A stretch of DNA of 64,000 nucleotides. Origin: Hysterium pulicare CBS 123377 (taxonomy: Eukaryota > Ascomycota > Dothideomycetes > Hysteriales > Hysteriaceae). The notes beneath the pieces are model-generated. The model was not told where the DNA came from, did no database searches, and was given only the letters and a program-made list of their open reading frames with translations. Positions 55,416-64,000 of this stretch are shown here, piece by piece. A program made the position numbers and the translations under genes. The stretch is taken from the NCBI GenBank assembly GCA_000467715.1, contig AJFK01001056.1, positions 1 through 64,000 of the forward strand, in the 5' to 3' direction. Within the stretch, counting starts at the first letter, position 1, and every line of letters starts with the position of its first letter.

Positions 55416-58400
55416 GACTGGACGAGTCCAAAGGGTATATATCCAAGTGCTGGACGGGAATGGTGGTTATTTCTGGGGACGAACAGCCTCGGATGGAGTC
55501 AGGCTGCGCCTACAATACGGTTGAAGAAGTGCAGGGCGGCGAAGTGTCCCAATCCGGTAGCACAGTGAGAGTTGAAGGGCCAAAGTTCACGTAGCAGCGC
55601 GGGCGGACTTGACATAGAGAAATAGGATGGACGCGGCGTCGGAATGAAGAAGCACCATGAACCAGGGGAGATCCGCAACGGATGGATCTCAAACCGAACT
55701 GGGCGATCAAGACCGTTCCAAATCGGGGGGTTCTGACGATAGATGCAGGTGTGCGTGATGCTGCGCCAGCTTCCTTGTGGAGAGGGAGGTGTTGGACGGG
55801 CGGCGGATGTCTGAAAATACCTGCAGGCTGTGTTTGGGCCAAGGTGGATAGTCAGTTGATATTAGTGTAAATAGAGGAGCCAGGAGGAGGACAGCAGAAG
55901 GGGGAGAGATGAGATGCAGAAGCTGCAAGGTCCGACTCGCCCTGCCATTCACACAGCAGTCGCTGGCCCAGGGACAGCCCAATGGCAGCGCAGAGGAGGC
56001 TCTCATGACAACCGTCCCTCGATCTCTCCAAAGCTTGAGCCCACGGGCATGGCTTGAGGGCTTACAACCGAACGGTTCCATTAGCCGCAGAGGTCAGGGG
56101 GGGCACCGAGCACCCAAGATTGGGGACTCGAGCTTGCGGATGGGCTGGGCATGGACTGCGGTGCTGTGTCTCCCTGCCGATGGCCTTGCTGGGCAAAGCC
56201 CGCCAGACCAGGCTGCGGACCGTTCCCGCATCAAGTCCAAGCGGGCCTGTTACTAAGAGGGGAGTGGCTTGGAGGCTGCCACTATTTTCGGCCAGGACGG
56301 CTCGCGGCAGGGTGAGTGGTGAGTGGTGGAGACTGGAACGGTGGAGTGGTGGCAGAGGGCAGAGGGCAGAGGACAGCCCGGCTCAGCCTTCTCTCACCAC
56401 AGCATCACCTGCCGCTTACCGCCGAAGGATTGTCGACATGCAGGCCCTCTTTGTCACGCCTCTTGCAAATGCGCAAATGCCAGGTGCCGTCATGGAGCAG
56501 CCATGTGTCGCTCGTGAATGCAGACACAGGCCGGCAGCACCAACGGCCATCTAGCCTGCATATGTGGACATTGGTGGACTGGGGATGGGGCATCTGTCGG
56601 GGACGGATTCGCCTTGTCAGTTTGTGCGAGGTTCTGGTGCCCTGTACCCCTGATTGCACCGCGACCCTGCCGAACTAGACAGCGAACCTCGACTCTCGCG
56701 CCGCCCACGTCCATCGCGATAATCCCCGAGATGCAATGCCGTCTGCGTAAATGATTACGCTCAAGAAGGCAACCGGGCGGCTATTGGTGTGTTGCGACGA
56801 GACGCAATCGCACTTTTGATGCTCTGGCCTCCAGCCAGCGGAAGGATGGTCAGAGTATCGCGCAAAGGCCAACGGGTAGGCTGGATCTGATACACGCACA
56901 CACCGTTTCGAGCTCGATGTGGAGGTTGAAGGCGCTGATCCGTGGCCGCAAAGAGAGAACCAACACGCGCTGAAACCAGCGGCGGCAGCGCTGGTTGGCC
57001 GCCGATATGGATGCTGAACGATGGGCGTGCAAAAACCCACGGCGTAAGCATCGGCGTGCAGTCTCTCCGCACAAAAAGGCAGCGGCTATTAATGGGGACC
57101 CCTGCCGGGCCAAGCACCAGGCCAATCTCCACGCTGGCTCGGTGAGTCCAGCATGAGCCAACAAGTAGCCTGTGTTGGATGTTTGACTCTGGCACCAGTC
57201 CTCCGCGAGGAAAGCTTGGGTCACACGTCAAGCTCCCCCTTGCCCACACCATCAGCCCTCTAGGGCGAGATGGACGGCAACTGGTGAACGGCCATCGTCC
57301 AGCCGTCTGTTGTTGAGAGTGGTCCGACAGATGAGAAGGATTCGGTTTTGATGAAGCTTACCGCGCCAACGGCTAGTTCAAGAGTCGGCTACTGCATGTC
57401 GCACGTCAGAGACGACTCCATCTTCACCGGTCGACGAGGCTCGAGCGCTGCTGCGTGCAGTCCACACCACCTGCAGCATCACATCAAGCAGCACCGACGA
57501 GGGGGATTGAGCCGGTTGAGCCGCTTTCAGATTGATTAGGAGGACCCGCGGAAGGGTCGTACAACCTATTCGCAATCCCTTCCCTCCACGTTTTGGCGTC
57601 AGAGGTCACAGGTGTTGGGCGACGCGGCAGCTGTCAATCCACGCTGATCCAGACGGTCGGGATCCCGCAGTCAAGGTTGCGACTCGTTTTAGTCGGTGCC
57701 TCCGCTCCGCAACCGAGATGGTGGCATGGGCGATGTGGATAAACGGGAGGGCAGGATGGGCATGTATGATGTCCCAAACAGCAGCGAAACCCCCGATCGA
57801 ATTGCTGGCAGGTTGGCCACATCCCATTGCAGAATTGAACAATGTGAAGAGAAACTATCATGGCTACTAAAACTTATTCAGACGTGATCAACGGCTCTAG
57901 GGCTCTCGAGGACCCTGGGAATCTGCAGTCCATTCACCCTGTGGGGACAAGCAAGAACACGCGCAATACGCTCTGGACGTTAGGCTGGAACAGGAGCCGC
58001 TGCCACTGTTCCCCACGACCAGGTACGAGAACAGGGTAGTCGAGCTGGTTGGTCGACAGTTATTTAATTATTATCAACCAGGCCATATGAGCTGTGCGAA
58101 TAAAACCCGCAAAAACCATTTGCCCAAAAGGGGGGTCGACAACATCGCGTATGCGTACAGCATCGGTATTTGGGATCTCCACGAATGATCTCTGTTAGTT
58201 TAGCTGGTCTGAACGGTCGGGTTCGGGGATCAACATCTGCAGCTGCAACACCACGTGCAGAAGAATTCTTCTCGAAGCTGACGCTGTAAGAACTCAAAGT
58301 TAAGGTGGTCAGCATCGCAATCAGCAATCGGGGATTACCGTCCTTGCTCGCCTTCCTCTTTGGTGGCAGCATACAGCGTTATTCGACTTCATCTCGAAGC

Positions 58401-59490
58401 GGGTGTGAGACAGCTATGGGCACCCCAATCAACTCGCCACAGCTACGGAATCCTTCTGCATCTCTGCACGTGGCAGCTGCACGACCCATAAGTTTGAGGT
58501 AGATTCTCCAATGCCTCTTTTTGACGTAGGAACGGCTCAACATCATTATTGCGCATGAAGTCCGCCACCGTCATTAATAATGGCGGGATATTGGAGCTTC
58601 ATCTGAACTTAATCTGCCAGGATTCGCAGGCATCAAGTCCAGGCGTCTCCTCAAATACCGATCGAAAGCCCTCCCAGCGACAAGGTGGTGATCCAATCAC
58701 GCAGAAAACCACGCCGCCCACATCACCTTGCATTCCAAGATTCCAACAACGGTTCTGAGACATATCCAATTGACACCCTCTACTTTCTACCCTATCTAAT
58801 GCCAACTTCTTCAAAATATGTTGCAGATGTCGTTAATCAATTCCCAATTGTTCACTTACGACCGTTAAGGAGCGTGTCGGGGATTATCAGAAACCTCGCC
58901 TCAGTCTTGCGTCCGTAACCTGACATGCCTCTTCAATTGAAGTCCGACCGTCCGACACATCTCGCACAATCCTCAATTCTCCTGACCTACAGTTACATTG
59001 TAGCATACCTACGTCCTTCCCTTTCGTATCGACCCCCTTGTTGATTTTGGCCAGATTCCAGAGGAGATGGGGTTAACCATTGCGCTTCTGTAGATTGGTC
59101 AGCGAGAGGCCCGAAGAGGAAACAGTATGAATCGGTCGCGTAAGTTTTGCGTTTCTGTGGGTCACTCGACGGCGCATAATGAACGAGGATTTCCCTTGCA
59201 TCACGGCCTGTTGATTTTTTTTGCTTTTGCTACCTGACCCGTATTGCGATACGTTGCAGTCTTAACATTCTAGTATAGCGGCGCCTGCGAACGAAGCCTC
59301 AAAAAGCAACAGCAATTTTATTTACTCCACTCTTGCACTTCCGAAAAACGATTCTAAGAGGCACTTGGAGACAAGTGCGCGCGATTTCGCCGAACTGTTG
59401 CCGGGGATCTCTATTATTGGACTACGTGCCTCATGTTCGGCATCTAGAGCTCCGCAACGAACTACGTACCCAGGTATCGACTTCGTATAA
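55416..59490. other. Gene-poor upstream region, G+C-rich core
   Basis: About 4.1 kb upstream of the C2H2 regulator. The part from about 55.9 to 57.9 kb is visibly G+C-rich, so long open frames overlap on both strands in all phases; none shows a domain or consistent splice sites. I read them as compositional artefacts. It probably contains a long promoter or 5' leader and may carry non-coding transcripts. Confidence 0.5.
56351..56371. repeat. GGCAGAG tandem repeat (3 x 7 bp)
   Basis: Three exact units, preceded at 56311-56330 by GAGTGGT repeats. Simple-sequence slippage inside the G+C-rich upstream region. Confidence 0.85.
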
Positions 59491-59937
59491 CTACTGCATA
59501 AGCAAACTTTGAACACCTAGAGATAGTAGAAATAGGACTCCTAAGTGCAACCCAGATGGTCTACACGTGCATGACTCTTCAATAGGCGTCGCATCTCGCA
59601 CCACAATCTCGACTTCAATTTGAAGTTTCAGGCCGGCTGCCGCATGGTCCCGCATGAACGTTTCCCACTTTCTCAACAAAACCCAATGCACACAGACATC
59701 ATACATCGCCGGCTCGGGTTGAACGAAATCAAGATCCTGCACAACCGTGTTCAAAATCACAAACATCATCGGTATTCCCCTGTTCGGGTAGTACGGTCCA
59801 GCACAAGCATTGCCGGAACGTCCCCCGATGCAGGCTGCCGTGGAGCAAAGCACATGAACACGTACATGAGGATATGTTTGGAATGCGCGCATATTGTTTT
59901 GCACAGCCATGATGCCATCTTCAACATGCCGCATCAA
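59491..59937 (-). CDS. Possible small gene, Cys-rich, unknown
   Basis: An open frame of 148 codons that looks more coding than its surroundings. It has balanced hydrophobic and acidic composition, segments such as RVHVLCSTAACIGGRSGNAC, PMMFVILNTVVQDLDF, VCVHWVLLRKWETFMRDHAA and LKLQIEVEIVVRDA, which would fold as alternating strands and helices, and no Ser/Arg bias. I recognise no family. The natural start may be an upstream exon, because no good ATG context is seen, or the ATG at 59937 or 59886 could be used. The C-terminal 25 residues are hydrophobic and may be intron read-through. The opposite strand is also open in part, so this stays tentative. Confidence 0.3.
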   Translation of the reverse strand: MMRHVEDGIMAVQNNMRAFQTYPHVRVHVLCSTAACIGGRSGNACAGPYYPNRGIPMMFVILNTVVQDLDFVQPEPAMYDVCVHWVLLRKWETFMRDHAAAGLKLQIEVEIVVRDATPIEESCTCRPSGLHLGVLFLLSLGVQSLLMQ

Positions 59938-62859
59938 TTATCCATTGCACAAGATGCCATTCACAAATGGCGGGGTTAACGGGAAGATGCAGGCCGGAAA
60001 CGGACTAATGGCAGGGAACTAACCATTGGCGAGAATCCTTCGGGCGGGATCGTTCTATGAATAGAATTCTGGGAGACGCACGGGTGCTTGGCGAGGCTGA
60101 GTGCGCCTTGCGACAAGTCATGAGCGTCTCAAACCGGTGCTCAAAGGTGATGAAGGCATAGAAAAGTCTCGTGGCCTATCATGCCGCCAGAGAATTATCG
60201 AAAAGGCTATGTTTAGCAGTTTTGTATCCAGAATCAGGGTTTGAGCCTCGCAACGAGGCATAGTCTTAATTTTGGAATCATCGATCAATCGGAGGTCGGA
60301 CGAAAACGAATCGCGGAAGGAAAGACTTCCTCCTATGCTATCATAACACTCTGCAACTACTCCACAAACCTTTCTCAGACAAGCGCCCGTCTACGTACCC
60401 ATCTCACCTAATCTCAACCAGCAAAGCCGCTTGCCGCCCTTTCCTCTCTTACTCATCATCCCCCTCCTCTCACACCCTCAGCACATGACGCTCACCTCAG
60501 CCCTACGCCTTCAACATCCCAAACACAGACCCTCTCGCCTCCCGATCCATCCGCCTTAAACATTCCTAAACGTGAAGAGTAAACCTATTTGATTTCTCCC
60601 TGCATCTCGCATACAGACGTATTGGGCGTATCGGCCGATGCTCAGCACGCGAAAGCGCCTCGGGCGACATCTATCTCCAACTAACTCTGATCCTAAACAC
60701 CAACACCATCTCAAACAAACATGTGAAAATCAGCCTTTCTGCCGTGGCGATCGACACGCAGAAAGAGGGGGTTGGTTGGTTGCGTGTCGGTATAGTGACT
60801 ATAATGTTTGAGCTGCATCGGGGGTGTTTCGAAGCTGGTGTTGGTGGCGTTTTTTCGATCATGTCCAATTAGGTTCGGACTTCCTGAAAAAGGCACGTGA
60901 CTCATGTCGCATTTGGAAATCTGGAACCAACCATAATATTTTCTTAGAGGCGAATTACCGTTGGAGGATTCGCTTTGAACTTCATGTTCAGGAGACGTAT
61001 TCAATTGGAGATCTAGATCTTTAGCATACGAGCAACATCTCAAACCCAACTCAGCCAGAGCTCACAACACTAGATCCCAAACAATTCCCCTGCCCACGAC
61101 CTACATTCCCAACTTCCCCACTTAGCCATGCATCGAAAACTCCCATAACAAGACCTAGAACAGACAACGTATCATCAGCCCCAGCCCGCATGATCTAGAT
61201 CCTTCCAACGTCCGCCGCGGAAGGATTACGGGAAGGAAGGGGCCGCTTTGGGCGGCGAGAGGTCCGTTTCTTGATGCAGGAACGGGTTGAAAAGGTCTGA
61301 GTTTGCGACGGGGAGGGAGGGGAAGGGAGAGTCCTTTCGTGGAGCTGTGGCGTACTCTGATGGTTCTCCGCGGACGGAGAGTGGGAGGTGGGTTCTGGGC
61401 TTGAGGAGGATTCGGGCTCGTGGTGGATTAATTATGGGCTTTTGGTTGTGAGAGGGGAGGCGTGGTTATTTGATTGATTGGTGCGGAGATTTGAAGAGAT
61501 AGTAGAGGCCTCATAGGTGTGATTCTGGGGTGCTTTCATCCATGTTGTGGTGATTGAATTTTCCATATCCTGAGTTTCTTCCTTTCAAAGTCAAGTGAGC
61601 TATAACGTAAATCAGTGGGTCCAAGGGGACAAACCATCTACATTCCATATAACCTCAAAAAGTCCCCATCAACCCCAAAACGCATCTCTTGACCGTCCAA
61701 GCGACATCATCTTCCCTCCAAAGGATATCCTAAAGCTCAAGCCTCTTTCATATCCCTCCGGAACCCGGCTTTACCTATACGACCACAGCACTCATAATAT
61801 AAACCCCATCTATCTCCTTCCCGTATACCTATCGAGTTCTTAAAACCCGCTTTTCAGAGTCTGCGTCCAATCGGCTTGATCCTTATCCTTGGGATACGCT
61901 TTCGGCTTCAGAAACTTCCGACATGGTTAACTTGGAAAGTAGATCCTATCTAGACTATGGCACATGGAAAGCGATCTCGATCTCAAGACTCAGGGGGTCA
62001 TAGTAGAGAAGACTCTGGTGAAAATACAGACGTGACGATAGATTCTGCTATTAGATTTTAAGTGACTCTGATATTTGATAGGTGAGTAGAAGGCTTGGTT
62101 CTTTCTAGAAAAGACTCCTACTCTTCATGGAGAGAAGTCATTTGTTTTTCGAGGACAATAGTAAGTTGCACGTGATCCAAGTGCACTCAAGATATGAAAT
62201 TCTGGCCATGCCTAATCTGTGAGAGTGTTCGAAACGTACTATCATTAAGAGTAGCAAAGCTTTTCTAGGCTTGAATTATTAGCAAAATGAATATGCCTAT
62301 AATATCGTGCATTCATACTCCTACAGGCTGGTATCGGAGAATAACACTGTAGATGTCTACTTATACCAAGTCGTTGCCCTCCCACCAATACATCTCACCC
62401 CTAGTAACTCTCATCAGAATCTCCGTAGCCTCCTCTCCTTCCCCAATACTTTGTAGTTGTACTTGCATGTGTCCGCGTTGAAGGTCATCTCTTGATGAAA
62501 TTCTGAAGCAGTCATCAGATCGAGGTAAGCTATAGTAATTGCGTTGAATCATTTCCTCCTCTTGTCTCCATTGCCGTTCAATATCACGCCTGGTTATCAA
62601 AAGTTCTTCCTTGAACTAGTGCAGCAAAGGCTCTTTCCGTCTCTTTTCTCCATTTGACGGACGGCTACGAGTTTAAACCACCTGGGCACGTAGGAAGTAC
62701 TTGATATTCCAGACCCTCGGCCAGGTACGGAGGGCGACCACAGCCGCCGATTTGGTTCCATGGTCCAACTGCGATATATATCATCCAGTATGGGCTATCG
62801 TATATTCCAAGACTTCACAGTCAATCTCTCTATTCTCCGTCCTCTGCTCAGCGACCACT
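59938..62859. other. Gene-poor region, 2.9 kb
   Basis: No recognised gene. A minus-strand frame at 62600-62361 (79 codons from its ATG; open to a TAG just upstream) is rich in Arg/Glu (RRDIERQWRQEEEMIQRNYY) and could be an exon fragment. 60400-60560 is pyrimidine-rich, 61220-61450 G-rich. No RNA gene seen. Confidence 0.4.
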
Positions 62860-63897
62860 CTATACGTATGTCGGAGTATCGCGTGCCGGTTCGTTTTCGA
62901 ATTGTATTTCCAAACGAATCTCACAAAGGTCCCCGAGGCTGCTGAGACTATCAGTCTCAACCAGATCTGATTGTGATGGTGACTTTTCGTAACCGAGGCT
63001 GCCCATATCCTGCGCAATCCTCGCTTTCAGGGCGTCGATCGCAACTTGGCCATGAACAGAAGGGCCTGAAAAGACGCCAGCTGCTGGAAAGATCTCGCGT
63101 ATTCGATGTTCGGTAATGACATGATCGACATCGTACTCGTTGCAGTACCGCCAGACGGCAGAGAGTACAAGTGCCGCTATCGTATATGCGGAGTCATTGC
63201 CGCCGTTGTGCATTCGATAATTAACAAGCTTGATCGTCGATCCAAGTAGACAGCATAGAGCTGGCTTAGGGACATCAAACTGTTTCTCAAGAATCTGAGT
63301 ATCCAAGATGCCGGCCACGGTTCCGATTGTGGTGTAGTCGAAACCAATCGTGTCTCTCAGATATTTTCCTTCATTTTCCCATGCATGCGCCACGAATACC
63401 ACTTTTCGGTAACCTCCGGTCAAGGAGTCTGGTATTCGGAGTTCATTGGCAAGCATATCTTTCAGATCAGCTCGAGCAATGAACTTGCTTGCTCCGAATT
63501 CGAACTTGTCCCCAGCCCACAGAGGCTGGCCGAACCTGTCTTTAAATTCGGTACGTGTATCTGCCAACTCTTGGACCCGGTAGTGTTTGCAGTCGGCCTT
63601 GGCAATCCAGTTGGACCCTTGGACGCCAGGCTTACAACTGCGAATGTGGCGAGTGTCCAGCTTGCAGATACCAATCTCCGTGATCTGGCCATATAGAGGA
63701 TCAGATTCATCGAGCCATCCCGTGCTCTCAACATCGAAACCCATAAGAACGACGTCAGTTGGGAGACTGGTTCGAGGTGGTCAGAAGATATGTAGACGAG
63801 ATTATTCAGGGTACACATACCGACTACTGCCATCGGTTTGTAAACCGAGTATGTGGGCAATGGCAATCCTGCCTTCTGTTTGTGATAGAGGTTCCAT
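62860..63897 (-). CDS. Gfd2/YDR514C-like DEDDh exonuclease, paralogue 2
   Basis: Two exons, 63897-63821 and 63766-62860 (intron 54 bp, GTATGT..ACCAG); 327 residues. The DEDDh residues are complete: Asp37 and Glu39 in GFDVES, Asp181 in ILDTQ, His212 and Asp217 in HNGGND. ITEIGIC and VAHAWENE are shared with the gene at 43274-44452, as are the short leader (ILGL..P.....DVES) and the position of the only intron just before the catalytic DVE. Unlike that gene it lacks a CCHC knuckle and a basic tail; its C-terminus is acidic and Ser-rich. So the two copies share an exonuclease core with different C-terminal targeting parts. Gene starts only about 100 bp from the window edge but appears complete. 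Confidence 0.85.
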
Positions 63898-64000
63898 TGA
63901 ATATGGTCTTTGCGAAACTATAGAACAGACAAAATTGTGGGACGTGGTATAAATGCCGTTGTAGGACGCAGTACGGGTTGTGTCTCAAGGTGGTCGTTCG

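Noticed and set aside
55700-58000. Many long overlapping frames on both strands
   Set aside because: The block is G+C-rich, which lowers stop frequency in all phases; no domain, splice consistency or family resemblance was found.

Overview
The window is nuclear DNA of a filamentous ascomycete (Pezizomycotina). A member of the Leotiomycetes/Helotiales is my best guess. Genes carry short introns (44-237 bp, mostly 50-70) with GT..AG ends and CTAAC/CTGAC-like branch points. Many proteins belong to fungus-restricted families: Helo-like and SesA-like N-domains, LPYDIR-type proteins, DUF6536, a fungal 7TM family and Gfd2/YDR514C-like exonucleases. I rebuilt exon structures by hand; every multi-exon model given has consistent phases and a coding length divisible by three, except the hydrolase noted below.

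Layout. 0-6.2 kb: short repeats, a five-exon Helo-like/ankyrin gene (-) and a small LPYDIR-like gene (+). 7.2-9.5 kb: a decayed arrestin-like gene and an internally deleted DUF6536 membrane protein. 11-18 kb: a conserved core block with a GH72 glucanosyltransferase, a UBE2O-like E2 and, divergently, COG8. 18.5-25.8 kb: an orphan membrane protein, an F-box protein, an acyl-protein-thioesterase-like hydrolase and an amidohydrolase. 26.2-31 kb: neutral trehalase with two PKA-type sites, and a short uncharacterised protein. 31-34.6 kb: gene-poor. 34.7-41.8 kb: a CBM1-GH5 cellulase, a 7TM protein with two unusual introns, a SesA-like protein with a lysine-rich tail, and an alpha/beta hydrolase with an apparent frameshift. 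43.3-51 kb: a Gfd2-like exonuclease with a CCHC knuckle, a cysteine-rich F-box-type protein, and a cluster of three LPYDIR-type genes. 51.9-55.4 kb: a seven-exon C2H2/fungal-TF-domain regulator. 55.4-62.8 kb: a 7.4-kb gene-poor stretch. 62.9-63.9 kb: a second Gfd2-like exonuclease.

Housekeeping functions (Golgi tethering, ubiquitin conjugation, wall remodelling, trehalose use) are mixed with fast-evolving accessory genes, several of them damaged: the arrestin relic, DUF6536 deletion, hydrolase frameshift and a truncated LPYDIR gene. I saw no rRNA, tRNA, CRISPR array, intact transposon or recognisable viral element. The points most worth checking are the paired GT-GG and GC-AG introns in the 7TM gene, the paralogous DEDDh exonucleases (one with a zinc knuckle), and the solo SesA-like and Helo-like proteins.
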